A stretch of 64,000 bases of DNA from Candidatus Allochristensenella caecavium (GCA_904397865.1 CAJFOS010000010.1:17997-81996), one strand, 5' to 3'. Shown: positions 1 through 9,798, numbered from the stretch's first letter. Notes: a model not told the origin generated them from the letters alone. Program-made: numbers and translations.

Positions 1-36
1 CACAATGATACTCCAGTCATAATAAAAATAAGGCAA
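1..36 (-). CDS. N-terminus of a possible YugP-like membrane zinc peptidase (partial)
   Basis: Only twelve codons lie in the window, read leftward from a TTG at 34-36: MPYFYYDWSIIV. A good ribosome site, GGAGGG, sits 6-7 bases upstream of the TTG on the minus strand, which is why I accept the start. The opening (aromatic-rich, then the first hydrophobic residues of a membrane segment) resembles the beginning of clostridial YugP-family membrane metallopeptidases, but twelve residues are too few for a firm call. It would be downstream of, and co-oriented with, the gene at 100-1125. Confidence 0.35.
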   Translation of the reverse strand, partial: MPYFYYDWSIIV

Positions 37-99
37 GCGTTCGCCCTCCGTCGTTTTTATTTTTTCCATTGTAACAAAGGGTTTGCTTTCTGGCAAATC

Positions 100-1125
100 T
101 TATGCGGGTGCGATATTGGCAATCTGCATGCCCTCCATCGTAAAAACAAACCGTTGAATCGTATAGCCGTTATCAAACGCCGCATACGCCAGGCTTACCG
201 TGATATTCGGCTCTCCCTGGTAAGCGTATACGCTGATAAACGGTCCAAAAAATGTATGCAGGTCTTCAAGGGTCAGTCCATCGCCCAATTCCGCACTTAC
301 ATAACTTAATGCTTCATCAATCCGTTCCATCTGCACGGCCTGACAGAACGCACCGCACACCTGTTGGGCGTCAGTCGGCTCTTTGCGTTTGTGCGTAAAA
401 TATCCATATGTGGGTGCAGAAGCCGCTGGCTCTCCGGCTGCAATGGCGATGGTATATCGCGCCTGGTGTGCACAGATATCTCCGCATTCTTTTGTACACA
501 GCAGCGCCCCCGGCGTCGCTTCAGCACTGGCGTATTCATCCGCTGCAATTTGATATCCACCGTTATCAGCCGGCGTGCAAAGAATCGCACGCGGCCCCTT
601 TGCTCCTTGCCCGGTAACTAAAAAATCACTTTCCGTCAGACATCGCACCGCCTGACACTTTCCCTCCGTCATATCCGCTATGTCATACAACAGCGCCAGC
701 CGGTTATGGTTGCGGTCTTCGATGGCAATGTAAACATTCTCTTCACGCATCAGCGTAGCGAATACAGCGTGCCCGCGCCATTGCGTGCTTGCTTTGCTCA
801 GCGCTACGGGCATCGCCGCCTCATGCTGCAGCGGCACTACAACAGGGTTCAGTTCAATATGCGTCAGGCCATCAGCCTCCAGGTAGGCGGTGCATCCCTC
901 CACCGGCGTACAGAGCACCCCCTGTTCGAACGTCAGCGCCACCGTTTGCGGCAGTACGACCGCCCCTTTTTCATCCTTTGCAAAGGGCAGGCACGTTACA
1001 AATGCTTTGCCGTCCGGTGAAACGGGAATCACCGGCTCATTTTCACTTTCTCCTGCCAGTGTTCCGTTGACCATCAATAATGACGGTACGCCCCTGACAC
1101 ATAAATGCAGTACCGGTAATTGCAT
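100..1125 (-). CDS. Conserved hypothetical protein, 341 aa
   Basis: I do not recognise this family. Translation from ATG 1123-1125 (starting MQLPVLHL) is preferred over an ATG 36 bases upstream because AGGGAG lies 5 bases before it. The protein looks soluble: no signal peptide or membrane segment is visible. The N-terminal two thirds reads as short beta-strand-like stretches, with a cysteine-containing segment in the middle (around ALLCTKECGDICAHQ). The last 80 residues (from about 260) look like a small alpha+beta domain of the kind found in NTF2-like or DUF-type C-termini, but this is a guess. It sits alone, followed by the partial gene at the window edge and preceded by a 275-base divergent intergenic region. 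Confidence 0.7.
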   Translation of the reverse strand: MQLPVLHLCVRGVPSLLMVNGTLAGESENEPVIPVSPDGKAFVTCLPFAKDEKGAVVLPQTVALTFEQGVLCTPVEGCTAYLEADGLTHIELNPVVVPLQHEAAMPVALSKASTQWRGHAVFATLMREENVYIAIEDRNHNRLALLYDIADMTEGKCQAVRCLTESDFLVTGQGAKGPRAILCTPADNGGYQIAADEYASAEATPGALLCTKECGDICAHQARYTIAIAAGEPAASAPTYGYFTHKRKEPTDAQQVCGAFCQAVQMERIDEALSYVSAELGDGLTLEDLHTFFGPFISVYAYQGEPNITVSLAYAAFDNGYTIQRFVFTMEGMQIANIAPA

Positions 1126-1284
1126 CGCTTCTCCCTCTTTTTTTGCTTTGTATATGCCCAATATATGCGCCGTGGCGCTTTTTTTATGTACCCCTTTTCG
1201 CGCGCGGTCAGCTTCGTTTTTTGGTGTTTTTTAGCCTTGTCCGTACACATAGCGGCAATTGGTTGCGCATAATGTAGAACATAC

Positions 1285-1316
1285 AAAAGCGAAAAGAAGT
1301 GTTTCTTTTCGCTTTT
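1285..1316. other. Orphan inverted repeat in divergent intergenic region
   Basis: A perfect 14-bp stem, AAAAGCGAAAAGAA (1285-1298) with TTCTTTTCGCTTTT (1303-1316), loop GTGT. It has A/T tracts on both sides like a bidirectional intrinsic terminator. However, it lies between two divergently transcribed genes (starts at 1125 and 1401), so there is no obvious transcript to terminate. It may mark the end of a small RNA or act as an attenuator. The rest of 1126-1400 shows no gene. Confidence 0.6.
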
Positions 1317-1400
1317 CTGTTTTGTACACCTCGCCCATGCATAACCGGGGTGATTTGTGTTCATAATAGGTGCAATGAAACCGACAAGGGGGAAAGCAAG

Positions 1401-2036
1401 ATGACTCAATCCGCATGGCCCAATAGCCGTGGCAAAATGGGCTGGACACAGAGCGAAGAGGATTTGCTCTATCAACAGATTTGCCGTGCGCGGGAAACGG
1501 GCCAGCCGCTCAAGCAGGCCTTTGAATCCATCGCCTCGCTGACCGGGCGCAAACCCAACAGCATCCGCAATTATTATTATGCCAAGGTCAAAGAGGGGCT
1601 TTTTGCCCCCTGCGACGCGCGCAGTGCCTTTACACCGTTTTCACAGCAGGAAATCGATACATTGCTGGAAACCGTGCTCCACGCGCAGGCGGAAGGTATG
1701 AGTGTGCGCGGCATTACCCTGAAGATGGGCCAGGGAGACAAAAAGGCCATGCTCCGTTACCAGAACAAATACCGCAGCATGGTCAAACACAATCCGGATG
1801 CCATCTATGCCGCAATTGAACGGCTGAAAAACAAGGGGCTTTCCACCTATGACCCCTATTCCGAACCACGCGTCCATAAGGCGGGCCGTAAACCCGGCTC
1901 GCATAAAAAGGCGACCTTTGATGAAACGCTCATCGAATTGGGTGCACAACTCAAGCAAATTGAAGGCGTCGATGCAAATATGTTGCTCCAACAGCTTGTG
2001 CGTCTGGCCTCTCTGGCCGGACAGAAACAAGCGTAA
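1401..2036 (+). CDS. SANT/Myb-like helix-turn-helix DNA-binding protein
   Basis: 211 aa. Start ATG 1401 is preceded by AAGGGGGAAAG; an upstream extension in frame has no ribosome site. The N-terminal 60 residues carry a Myb/SANT-like signature: GWTQSEEDLLYQQI, then a helix ending in TGRKPNSIRNYYYAK. This is the pattern seen in clostridial and bacillar RsfA-like or SANT-type transcription factors. A central region (about 75-150) repeats a helical pattern. A basic linker with HKAGRKPGSHKK (about 153-165) precedes a C-terminal amphipathic helix that could be a coiled coil. Probably a sequence-specific DNA-binding regulator, possibly sporulation-related by analogy to RsfA; targets cannot be told from the sequence. 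It is a single-gene unit with a strong terminator just downstream. Confidence 0.75.
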   Translation: MTQSAWPNSRGKMGWTQSEEDLLYQQICRARETGQPLKQAFESIASLTGRKPNSIRNYYYAKVKEGLFAPCDARSAFTPFSQQEIDTLLETVLHAQAEGMSVRGITLKMGQGDKKAMLRYQNKYRSMVKHNPDAIYAAIERLKNKGLSTYDPYSEPRVHKAGRKPGSHKKATFDETLIELGAQLKQIEGVDANMLLQQLVRLASLAGQKQA

Positions 2037-2039
2037 GCA

Positions 2040-2076
2040 AAAAAGGCCTGCCGTCCACCGACGACAGGCCTTTTCT
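2040..2076. terminator. Bidirectional intrinsic terminator
   Basis: AAAGGCCTGCCGTC pairs with GACGACAGGCCTTT (one interior mismatch region) and is flanked by A and T tracts. It lies between the convergent Myb-like gene (stop 2036) and the aspartokinase gene (stop 2084) and can serve both. Confidence 0.85.
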
Positions 2077-2083
2077 CTTTGAT

Positions 2084-3406
2084 TCAACCGACAAACGCCG
2101 CATAAATCGCACGCACAGCGGTTTCAAAATCCTCTTCTTCCACCCCAACGATGATGTTGATTTCACTGCTTCCCTGGTCAATCATACGCACGTTCACGCC
2201 CGCTTCCGCCAGCGCTGTGAACAATGTCGCCGATGCGCCGACGCGCCGAATCATGCCGCGCCCCACTGTAGCAATCAGCGCCAGATTGCTGTGCATCTCC
2301 AACACATCCGGATGAATCTCCTTCTGTAGTTCCTGAAGAATTGCGTCTCGCTTCCCTTCCAGCTGGCAATCCTGAATCACCAGCGACAGCGTGTCAATTC
2401 CGGAAGGCAAATGCTCAAATGAAACTCCATGGCGCTCCAGAATGCTCAGCACATGCCGGCCAAAGCCCACCGTGCCGTTCATCTGTTCCTTTTCCATATG
2501 GATGACCGTAAACCCTTTTCGGCCCGCAATCCCCGTGATGCTGGTCTGCCTATCATCCGCATCGGTATGGGGAACAATCAATGTCCCTGGGTCCTGCGGC
2601 CGGTTGGTGTTGCGTACCCGGATGGGAATCCCCCGACGGCGTACCGGAAAGATGCTGTCTTCATGCAGGACTGAAGCGCCCATGTATGACAGTTCGCGCA
2701 GTTCCTTATACGAAATCATGGAAATCGTGCGCGGATTGTCCACGATGCGCGGGTCCGTCATCAAAAAGCCGGATACATCCGTCCAATTTTCATATAGCTC
2801 CGCCCCCACCGCGCGTGCCACAATCGCACCGGTGATATCGCTTCCCCCGCGCGAAAACGTTTTGATATGGCCATCTGGCAGCGCCCCATAAAAGCCGGGC
2901 ACAACCGCGCGCGGGTGTTTTTGTAATAACTCGCTGAGTTTTTTCTGCGTCGCCTCTTCATCCAAGTGCCCGTCTTGCTGGAACACAATCCCCTCTGCCG
3001 GGTCTACAAAATCATATCCCAGCAGATTGGCCAAAATCAGGCCATTGAGGTATTCGCCCCGGCTGGCCGCATAATCCGGTTCCGGGTCGGCCAAAATGGC
3101 CGCATGCACTACGTGCAGGTGCGGTTCGATGGCAAAATGCGTCCCCAGCCCCTGGACGATGGATAGGTATCGCTCCTCCACCTGTGCGAACAACTCGTCA
3201 GCCTGGCGGACATCCCCGCGCAAAGCCGCCTGTTGGCAGTCATATAACAGGTCCGTTACTTTCCGTGTCAATCCCGGCGCTTTGCCCGGTGCAGATGGAA
3301 TGACATATCGTCGTTCTTCATCCGCCTGGATAATGCCGGCCACCTTTTCAAACTGTCCGGCTGTCGCCAGCGAGCTTCCGCCAAACTTGGCTACGATTAC
3401 ACCCAT
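2084..3406 (-). CDS. Aspartate kinase (aspartokinase III type)
   Basis: 440 aa. Catalyses ATP-dependent phosphorylation of L-aspartate, the first step to lysine, threonine, methionine and diaminopimelate. The N-terminus has the amino-acid-kinase signature KFGGSSLA (residues 7-14) and the APGK segment near 39-42. The middle has SRGGSDITGAIVARA, typical of the family. The last 140 residues carry two ACT regulatory modules (for example MIRRVGASATLFTALAEAGVNV), so feedback control by an end-product amino acid is expected. Sequence and length resemble the monofunctional aspartokinase III of Bacillus (ThrD/YclM) more than LysC or DapG. No lysine riboswitch is visible: only 74 bases separate it from the upstream gene, and they are filled by a promoter. 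Confidence 0.95.
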   Translation of the reverse strand: MGVIVAKFGGSSLATAGQFEKVAGIIQADEERRYVIPSAPGKAPGLTRKVTDLLYDCQQAALRGDVRQADELFAQVEERYLSIVQGLGTHFAIEPHLHVVHAAILADPEPDYAASRGEYLNGLILANLLGYDFVDPAEGIVFQQDGHLDEEATQKKLSELLQKHPRAVVPGFYGALPDGHIKTFSRGGSDITGAIVARAVGAELYENWTDVSGFLMTDPRIVDNPRTISMISYKELRELSYMGASVLHEDSIFPVRRRGIPIRVRNTNRPQDPGTLIVPHTDADDRQTSITGIAGRKGFTVIHMEKEQMNGTVGFGRHVLSILERHGVSFEHLPSGIDTLSLVIQDCQLEGKRDAILQELQKEIHPDVLEMHSNLALIATVGRGMIRRVGASATLFTALAEAGVNVRMIDQGSSEINIIVGVEEEDFETAVRAIYAAFVG

Positions 3407-3454
3407 ATTCTGTTCGTTCCCCCTGCTTTTTTAAAGCCTGTTCATTAAGCATTT

Positions 3455-3484
3455 ATTATAGGGACGCGTATACGGATTTGTCAA
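3455..3484 (-). promoter_or_regulatory. Sigma-A promoter for the aspartokinase gene
   Basis: On the minus strand TTGACA (3479-3484), 18-base spacer, TATAAT (3455-3460). The -35 box overlaps the stop codon of the upstream DUF1015 gene, showing that the aspartokinase gene is its own transcription unit. Confidence 0.8.
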
Positions 3485-4752
3485 TCCCGCCGAATGGCGC
3501 GCGCCTCCAGATAACACCGTTTTTCATCCGCTTCTCCCATGGAAAATGCCTTGCGCGGCAACGGGCCGGTCTGTGCCACCACGGGGAACAGGTCGCTTTT
3601 CTGTAGAACGGGCAGCAGGAAGCCGACGTTGTGGCCATTTTGGGCCAGACTGCGCGTCTCCGCTTCGCCATGGATATAATCAACGCTGGCCTGCGGATGC
3701 TGACGCAGCATTTCGGCTATGACCACATCCGCCGTTCCGGATTCCACACTGCTGCAGGCAGGCACTGCGCAATCAAACGTCTGTTCGCCGCAAACAATTT
3801 GCATCTTATGCAACGGCCCGTTTTCTCCCATCATGCCCAGCGCTTCAATCGCGTCCTGGACATCCTGAACGGTACAGCCAAATACCACCCGATGAATCGG
3901 TTCAAATACAATTCCCTGGTCGTGCAGATTGACCACTTCACATAACGCAAAACGCGCTGGATGTTCCTGCTGTTCCGCCTGGCTCAGCGTCGGCTTCAAC
4001 TCTTCCCAATACGCCTTGGCCGTGGCCAGCGAATGGTTGCCGTCGCCCATGGCAAACAGCATGTGGTCGCCCTGTCCGCCATCCAGCGGCCCCTGCCACA
4101 GCGCACTGAGTGCATGACGAACGCATTCTGCCTGTTCCGGCGCAACAAAATATCCCTCAATGGCGCCCATACCAAAGCCGAGCGCGCTGTCATACAACTT
4201 GGTGAACTGTTCCTTTTTCGCTGTCAGCGGCTCAATGACCGTGTGGTTCGGGTCATCCAGCAATACCATAATATGCGGCAATTCCAGCAACGCATTTCTG
4301 CGAATCCGCAACCGGGGCGGAATGCGGGATGGAATCGTTCCTTCCGAGGCGCGAATTAACGTTTTAGCATCCGGCGCATAATCATAGCGTTCCAAGTCCA
4401 GCGCCATTAAAAGGCCGGTACGCGTCAGGTTGTTATTGGCAAACGTGCGCTGAATCAAAATCATGCCCGGGCCAATCGGTTCCAGCACGTCATGCAAATA
4501 CTCCCGCATCGCATCCGCCGTCTTTGCGATGCGCTCTGTCACATCATCTGCTTCCAGATACACTTCCGGCAGTACCATATGCCGCGTAGACGGGGCCGCC
4601 CCAATGGTCTGTTCCACCTGTTGCCAATACGCTGGGTCGCTGGTGTATTGGTCGCATGCAATCACGCACCATTTTTCCAATGATTTCCTCTGCTTGGGCA
4701 AGTACATCGTGGGCAGAGAGATACCCATCTGCGCCCATGTATAATCCGCCAT
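3481..4752 (-). CDS. DUF1015 family protein
   Basis: 423 aa, start ATG 4752 with AGGAGGAAG 5 bases upstream. DUF1015 members are widespread in Firmicutes and have no agreed function. The sequence shows family hallmarks: an N-terminal block with [14 protein letters not shown], a central [19 protein letters not shown], and [20 protein letters not shown]. The conserved GDGNHS..A motif suggests a ParB/sulfiredoxin-like or nucleotide-binding fold, as proposed for the wider family, but the activity is unknown. No membrane segments. It is divergent from leuS and upstream of the aspartokinase gene, which has its own promoter, so functional linkage is not implied. Confidence 0.9.
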   Translation of the reverse strand: MADYTWAQMGISLPTMYLPKQRKSLEKWCVIACDQYTSDPAYWQQVEQTIGAAPSTRHMVLPEVYLEADDVTERIAKTADAMREYLHDVLEPIGPGMILIQRTFANNNLTRTGLLMALDLERYDYAPDAKTLIRASEGTIPSRIPPRLRIRRNALLELPHIMVLLDDPNHTVIEPLTAKKEQFTKLYDSALGFGMGAIEGYFVAPEQAECVRHALSALWQGPLDGGQGDHMLFAMGDGNHSLATAKAYWEELKPTLSQAEQQEHPARFALCEVVNLHDQGIVFEPIHRVVFGCTVQDVQDAIEALGMMGENGPLHKMQIVCGEQTFDCAVPACSSVESGTADVVIAEMLRQHPQASVDYIHGEAETRSLAQNGHNVGFLLPVLQKSDLFPVVAQTGPLPRKAFSMGEADEKRCYLEARAIRRD

Positions 4753-4817
4753 TGTTTCTTCCTCCTGTTCAGCGGGGTTTTGCTTTGTCTTTCTTGTTAA
4801 TATACCATGCCGGTACA

Positions 4818-4848
4818 TTGACATACAAGGCGCAAACTATGGTATAAT
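4818..4848 (+). promoter_or_regulatory. Promoter for leuS
   Basis: TTGACA (4818-4823), 19-base spacer, TATAAT (4843-4848). The leader to the TTG start at 4916 is only about 60 bases, too short for a T-box. Confidence 0.7.
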
Positions 4849-4915
4849 ACTTTGTATATTTTTCGGAAGGCGTCGGCATGCCTGCCGGGCCGTCCCTTTG
4901 AAGGAGCTGGGCGCA

Positions 4916-7354
4916 TTGGATTACCGCGCAAATGAACAGAAATGGCAAAAGAGATGGAAGGACGCCAATCTCTATTCCTTTGATACGTCCAAGGTGGACA
5001 ATAAATTTTATGTCCTGGAGATGTTCTCCTATCCCTCTGCGGCCAAACTGCATGTGGGCCATTGGTATAATTATGGTCCTGCGGACAGTTACGCCCGCTT
5101 CAAACGCATGCAGGGATATGACGTCTTTCATCCCATGGGGTTTGATGCATTCGGCCTTCCGGCGGAAAACTATGCCATCAAAACCGGCGTGCACCCCAAA
5201 GACAGCACCGAACACAACATGGCCATCATGGAAGAACAACTCCAGGCCATCGGCGGTTCGTTTGATTGGAATCATACCGTCAAGACTTGTGAACCTAAAT
5301 ACTATCGCTGGACGCAGTGGCTGTTTTTGCAGCTTTACAAAAAAGGCCTGGCCTACCGCAAGGAGGCGCCGGTTAACTGGTGTCCTTCCTGCAATACGGT
5401 GCTGGCGAATGAGCAGGTCAACGAAGGCTGCTGTGAACGCTGCCATACGCCGGTGGTACGCCGCAACCTGACCCAATGGTTCTTTAAGATTACCGATTAT
5501 GCAGAAGAATTGCTGGCGGACCTGAAAGACCTGGATTGGCCGGAACGCATTAAGGCCATGCAGACCAACTGGATTGGCAAGTCCGAAGGTGCACAGATTA
5601 CCTTTGATATCGACGGCGGCGGCTCCTTTGATGTATTTACCACCCGCCCGGATACGCTCTTTGGCAATACCTATTGCGTGCTGGCGCCGGAGCATCCCCT
5701 TGTAGATGCGATTACCACGCCGGAACAAAAGGCGGCGGTGGATGCCTACCGCGATATGGCGGCGCATGCCTCGGATATCGACCGCCTGTCCACCTCCCGC
5801 GAAAAGACGGGCGTGTTCACCGGTGCATACTGCATCAACCCGGTCAACGGCCGTAAAGTGCCCATCTGGATTGCAGACTATGTGCTGTTCTCCTATGGTA
5901 CGGGTGCTGTTATGGCTGTGCCCGCCCATGATGAACGCGACTACGAATTTGCCCAAAAATACGACCTGCCTATCGAACGCGTCATTCAGGGGCCGGACGA
6001 TGTGCTTCCCTATACCGGCCCAGGCAAACTGGTTCATTCCGGCCCGTTGGACGGCATGGACAATACGGCCGCCAAAGCTGCAATGGTGGATTTGCTTAAG
6101 CCCACGCAGCATGGCGAATTAAAAGTCAATTACCGCATGCGCGACTGGTTGATTTCGCGCCAGCGTTATTGGGGCGCTCCGATTCCGATGATTCATTGTC
6201 CGCACTGCGGCGTCGTTCCGGTGCCGGAAGAACAGCTGCCGGTTCTGTTGCCCTATGACGTGGATTTTACGCCGGACGGCACCTCGCCTCTTCTCAAGCA
6301 TGAAGGCTTCATGAATGTCAAATGTCCGGTCTGCGGTGCAGATGCCAAGCGCGACCCCGATACCATGGATACCTTTGTCTGTTCTTCGTGGTACTATCTG
6401 CGCTACCCGGACTGTGACAATGATGAAAAGGCGTTTGATACCGCCTGGATTGATAAGATTCTTCCGGTCGATACCTATATCGGTGGCGCCGAGCATGCCT
6501 GCATGCATTTGTTATATGCGCGCTTCTTTACCAAAGCGCTGCGCGATATGGGGCTTCTGCATTTTGATGAACCCTTTAAACGTCTGGTCAATCAGGGCAT
6601 CATCCTCGGTTCGGACGGCGAAAAGATGAGCAAATCCCGCGGCAATGTCGCTTCGCCCGATGACTATATTAAGGTCTATGGCTCGGACGTCTTCCGCACA
6701 TATTTGATGTTTGGCTTCAATTATGTAGAAGGCGGCGCATGGAACGATGACGGCATTAAGGCCATCGCTCGTTTCTTTGAGCGTGTAGAACGGTTGATTG
6801 AGCACGTCTGTGAACGCGCAGCAGAGCCGCAGCCCAGTGCCGGCGCAGCGGATGGCAAGACGGAAAAGGAACTCCGATACATCCTTGCCTCCACCTTGCA
6901 GCGCGTCACGGACGATATCGAACGGTTCATGTTTAACACCGCCATCGCGCGCATTATGGAACTGGTCAACGCCATGTATAAATACATCGATAGTTGCGAT
7001 GCCGCACACGTGCCGTTCCTGGTGGATGTCACCAAGCAGCTTGTCCTCATTCTGGGGCCGTTTGCCCCGCACTTTGCCGAGGAGATGAACGAGCGCCTTG
7101 GCGTACAGAAATCCGTGTTCCAACAATCCTGGCCGGCATACAATCCGGACGACTTGGTCAAAGACGTGGTCAACATCGGGGTGCAGGTCAACGGCAAAAT
7201 CCGCGCACGTATCGATTTTCGTCAGGATGCTGGTAAAGAGGAAATACAGAACATCGCCCTGGCCGATGAGAAGGTCAAAGCCGCGCTGGGCACCATGCAG
7301 GTACAAAAGGTGATTGTGATTCCAGGCCGCTTGGTCAATATCGTAGCCAAATAG
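4916..7354 (+). CDS. leuS: Leucyl-tRNA synthetase
   Basis: 812 aa class Ia synthetase that charges tRNA-Leu. I chose TTG 4916 because AAGGAG (4901-4906) precedes it by 9 bases; the first residues ([14 protein letters not shown]) match the family start. Catalytic signatures: HVGHW as the HIGH motif near residue 45, and KMSKSRG near 570. A zinc-type insertion [21 protein letters not shown] lies around 160-180. The editing domain (CP1) follows at roughly 220-400, with the TRPDT and the [14 protein letters not shown] segments typical of an active editing site. The C-terminal anticodon-binding domain ends with the small lysine-rich LeuS module. Transcribed alone between its promoter and a terminator. 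Confidence 0.97.
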   Translation: MDYRANEQKWQKRWKDANLYSFDTSKVDNKFYVLEMFSYPSAAKLHVGHWYNYGPADSYARFKRMQGYDVFHPMGFDAFGLPAENYAIKTGVHPKDSTEHNMAIMEEQLQAIGGSFDWNHTVKTCEPKYYRWTQWLFLQLYKKGLAYRKEAPVNWCPSCNTVLANEQVNEGCCERCHTPVVRRNLTQWFFKITDYAEELLADLKDLDWPERIKAMQTNWIGKSEGAQITFDIDGGGSFDVFTTRPDTLFGNTYCVLAPEHPLVDAITTPEQKAAVDAYRDMAAHASDIDRLSTSREKTGVFTGAYCINPVNGRKVPIWIADYVLFSYGTGAVMAVPAHDERDYEFAQKYDLPIERVIQGPDDVLPYTGPGKLVHSGPLDGMDNTAAKAAMVDLLKPTQHGELKVNYRMRDWLISRQRYWGAPIPMIHCPHCGVVPVPEEQLPVLLPYDVDFTPDGTSPLLKHEGFMNVKCPVCGADAKRDPDTMDTFVCSSWYYLRYPDCDNDEKAFDTAWIDKILPVDTYIGGAEHACMHLLYARFFTKALRDMGLLHFDEPFKRLVNQGIILGSDGEKMSKSRGNVASPDDYIKVYGSDVFRTYLMFGFNYVEGGAWNDDGIKAIARFFERVERLIEHVCERAAEPQPSAGAADGKTEKELRYILASTLQRVTDDIERFMFNTAIARIMELVNAMYKYIDSCDAAHVPFLVDVTKQLVLILGPFAPHFAEEMNERLGVQKSVFQQSWPAYNPDDLVKDVVNIGVQVNGKIRARIDFRQDAGKEEIQNIALADEKVKAALGTMQVQKVIVIPGRLVNIVAK

Positions 7355-7358
7355 CAAC

Positions 7359-7384
7359 AAAGCGGAGAAATCTTCTCCGCTTTT
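7359..7384 (+). terminator. Intrinsic terminator of leuS
   Basis: AAAGCGGAGAA pairs with TTCTCCGCTTT across a short loop, followed by a T tract, 5 bases after the leuS stop. Confidence 0.85.
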
Positions 7385-7417
7385 CATTTCATCTTCAACC
7401 GAAAGGGGCTGGCCTGT

Positions 7418-8218
7418 TTGTTTGATTATCATTTGCATTCCACCCACAGTGGCGATGGTCTTTCAACCGACCGTGTGCAGGTGCTCGCAGCGATTGACCG
7501 GGGGCTGAAGGAAATCTGTTTTACCGAACACCTGGATATCGACTTCCCTGTCAACGTGTGTTTTCAGCTCCATCTGGATACATATCAGCAGGATATCCGC
7601 GCCTTGGCGGAAGAATTTAAAGACCAAATCACCATCAAATGTGGTGTCGAGGTTGGCAATCAGAAACACCGCACCGATATCGTGGCCAAAACCCGCCAGT
7701 GGTTACAGGGCCATTCCTTTGATTTCGTGCTCAGTTCGGTCCATTGGCTCTCCGGGTGCGATTATCACAGCCCCGAAGGCTGGCAGGGCGTCACGCGCAG
7801 CCAGGTATTCCGCGAATACCTGGGCGCTTTGTATCAATGCGCTCTGGACTATGCGGACTTTAACTGCTTGGGACACATTACCTATTATTCACGCTACTGC
7901 CCACTCGAAGATAAGGAAATGATACTCAGCGATGCCCCGGAGGAATTGGAAGCTTTGTTCAAACTGTTGATTTCGCGCGGACAAGGCATTGAGGTCAATA
8001 CCTCAGTATACGATAAATCCGGCTTCTTCCTGCCGGATTTGGATATCGTCCGCTTTTATCGCCAACTGGGCGGTGAAATCATCTCCATCGGTTCGGATTC
8101 GCATATCGGCGCGCGTACGGGTGCGAATATCGATGCCGGCTTGCAAATGCTCAAAGCCGCAGGTTTTGACCATGTCTGTACGTTCACCAACCGTCAGCCC
8201 ATCTTCAACCGAATCTGA
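7418..8218 (+). CDS. PHP-domain histidinol-phosphatase
   Basis: 266 aa, TTG start at 7418 preceded by AAAGGGGC. The PHP fold is clear: DYHLHSTHSGDG at the N-terminus (metal-binding HxH), FTEHLD near 37, GVEVG near 76, SSVHW near 106 and the final GSDSHIGARTG near 226. It matches HisK-type histidinol-phosphate phosphatases, which remove phosphate from L-histidinol phosphate in histidine synthesis. No other his genes are nearby, so the assignment rests on family resemblance only; other PHP phosphoesterases remain possible. It follows the leuS terminator and is closed by its own. Confidence 0.85.
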   Translation: MFDYHLHSTHSGDGLSTDRVQVLAAIDRGLKEICFTEHLDIDFPVNVCFQLHLDTYQQDIRALAEEFKDQITIKCGVEVGNQKHRTDIVAKTRQWLQGHSFDFVLSSVHWLSGCDYHSPEGWQGVTRSQVFREYLGALYQCALDYADFNCLGHITYYSRYCPLEDKEMILSDAPEELEALFKLLISRGQGIEVNTSVYDKSGFFLPDLDIVRFYRQLGGEIISIGSDSHIGARTGANIDAGLQMLKAAGFDHVCTFTNRQPIFNRI

Positions 8219-8231
8219 AAAAGTATGCATC

Positions 8232-8264
8232 AAAAGAGCCGGCGTTTTGCCCCGGCTCTTTTCT
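8232..8264. terminator. Bidirectional intrinsic terminator
   Basis: AAAAGAGCCGG and CCGGCTCTTTT form a perfect 11-bp stem between the convergent PHP phosphatase and MATE genes. Confidence 0.85.
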
Positions 8265-8265
8265 T

Positions 8266-9666
8266 TTAGGATTGGGGGAGTTTGGGAGGGTTTTCGGCTC
8301 CATCCGCATCTCCCGCTTGCATTTTTCCAAAAATCCCTTTGGCCTGCACCAAAAAAATACAGCAGGCAATCGTCGCACTTGTCAAGTCCGAAATCGGTTC
8401 GGCCATATAAATACCCTGAAGCCCAAAAAAACGCGGCAAAATCATAGCCAGTGGAATCAGCAAAATTACTTTGCGCATCGTTGCAATAAAAATGGAAGTC
8501 TTGGCCCGTCCGATTGAAAGCAGCAGTTGCTGAATCGCATTTTGGGCACCCATGGCAAAAATGCCCAGAAAGAAGATGCGCATTCCCCATGTGGTGAGCG
8601 CCATCAGTTCGGGGTCCCGGTTGAAAATCATCACAAACCATTGCGGCAGCAACATCATCACCGCCCACACCAGCACTGCAAACGATAGGCAGGCAATGAA
8701 AAAAAGCTTAAATGCCTGCTTCATCCGGTCATATTGTTTTGCCCCGTAATTATAGCTCAAAATCGGCTGTGCTCCCTGCCCCAGCCCCATGATAGGCATC
8801 ATAAACAACTGCATTGCGCTCATCATAATCGTCATCGAACCTACCGCCAAATCGCCGCCATATTGCCGCAGCCCTACATTGAGCGTAATCTGCACCAGGC
8901 TCTCCGTTGCCTGCATGATAAAGGGGGATAGCCCCAACGCCAGAATCTGTCCCGCCCGCCTGGCCTCGATACGCAAAAACGGTTTACGGATAGGAATGGC
9001 GTTGCGTTCACTGAATAAAAACCGCAATACCCAGGCAAATGAAATCGCCTGAGAAAGAATCGTCGCCCAAGCGGCGCCGGCTACATCCATATGGAAGACA
9101 AAAATAAAAACCGGGTCCAGCACAATGTTGCAAATCGCGCCGATTAACACCGTTTTCATAGCAATCCCGGCTTGCCCCTGCGTGGTAATAAACGCATTGA
9201 GTCCCAGCGTCCCCATCACAAACAACGTACCGATGGTATAGACCGTCAGGTATGTTTCCGCATAACCAATCGTATCTGCACTCGCGCCAAATGCCAGCAA
9301 AATGGGCCGCTTGAAGCAAAAAATTACCACCATCAACAGCGCGCCGACGATAGAAAGCATCGTCGCGCAGTTGCCGATGATTTTTTCTGCACCCTCCTGG
9401 TCTTTGGCTCCCAGGCGAATGGCCGCCAGCGGCGCGCCGCCCATACCGACAAGCGAAGCAAACGCGGACATAATCATAATGATGGGCATCGCTACACCCA
9501 GTCCCGTCATGGCCAGCTTTCCTATTTCCGGAATATTGCCAATATACATCCGGTCTACGATATTATAAAGTACATTGACCAGTTGCGCCGCGATTGCCGG
9601 AACCGCCAGCTTGCGCAATAAATAGCCGACCGGTGCGGTCCCCAGTTCATTTTGTCTCTGTTCCAT
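8266..9666 (-). CDS. MATE-family multidrug efflux transporter (MepA-like)
   Basis: 466 aa from ATG 9664-9666; AGGA 8 bases upstream favours this over ATG 9681. A cation-coupled antiporter of the inner membrane with about 12 hydrophobic segments. The opening NELGTAPVGYLLRKLAVPAIAAQ..NIVDRMYIGNI and GLGVAMPIIM are typical of the MepA/DinF branch, which exports cationic drugs and dyes. Substrate cannot be told. It has a promoter of its own and sits downstream of a second, divergent-sequence MATE gene on the same strand, separated by a terminator. Confidence 0.92.
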   Translation of the reverse strand: MEQRQNELGTAPVGYLLRKLAVPAIAAQLVNVLYNIVDRMYIGNIPEIGKLAMTGLGVAMPIIMIMSAFASLVGMGGAPLAAIRLGAKDQEGAEKIIGNCATMLSIVGALLMVVIFCFKRPILLAFGASADTIGYAETYLTVYTIGTLFVMGTLGLNAFITTQGQAGIAMKTVLIGAICNIVLDPVFIFVFHMDVAGAAWATILSQAISFAWVLRFLFSERNAIPIRKPFLRIEARRAGQILALGLSPFIMQATESLVQITLNVGLRQYGGDLAVGSMTIMMSAMQLFMMPIMGLGQGAQPILSYNYGAKQYDRMKQAFKLFFIACLSFAVLVWAVMMLLPQWFVMIFNRDPELMALTTWGMRIFFLGIFAMGAQNAIQQLLLSIGRAKTSIFIATMRKVILLIPLAMILPRFFGLQGIYMAEPISDLTSATIACCIFLVQAKGIFGKMQAGDADGAENPPKLPQS

Positions 9667-9718
9667 CCCCATGTTCCTCATCTCTGCCCTATGACGCTTA
9701 TCAAACTATATTTCTTTT

Positions 9719-9747
9719 ATTATAGCGAAGTATCCCGTTATATGCAC
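9719..9747 (-). promoter_or_regulatory. Putative promoter for the MepA-like gene
   Basis: On the minus strand GTGCAT (9742-9747), 17-base spacer, perfect TATAAT (9719-9724), upstream of the gene starting at 9666. Confidence 0.55.
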
Positions 9748-9760
9748 ATCCATATTAAAT

Positions 9761-9788
9761 GCGCCCCGGTTCTGTTCGCCGGGGCGCA
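9761..9788 (-). terminator. Intrinsic terminator for the second MATE gene
   Basis: GCGCCCCGG and CCGGGGCGC form a 9-bp GC-rich stem just after the stop at 9799; an ATTTAATAT tract follows on the minus strand. Confidence 0.7.
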
Positions 9789-9798
9789 GCCATGACGG

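Noticed and set aside
3407..3480. Lysine riboswitch upstream of the aspartokinase gene
   Set aside because: Only 74 bases separate it from DUF1015 and they contain a promoter; no room for an L-box.
4849..4915. T-box or riboswitch upstream of leuS
   Set aside because: The leader is only about 60 bases, too short for a T-box, and no specifier-type stems are visible.
4769..6112. 447-codon open frame antisense to leuS
   Set aside because: It lies wholly opposite the convincing leuS gene, has no ribosome site, and its protein shows low-complexity bias typical of a shadow frame.
6512..7447. 311-codon frame antisense to leuS
   Set aside because: Same reason: opposite leuS, with no family features.
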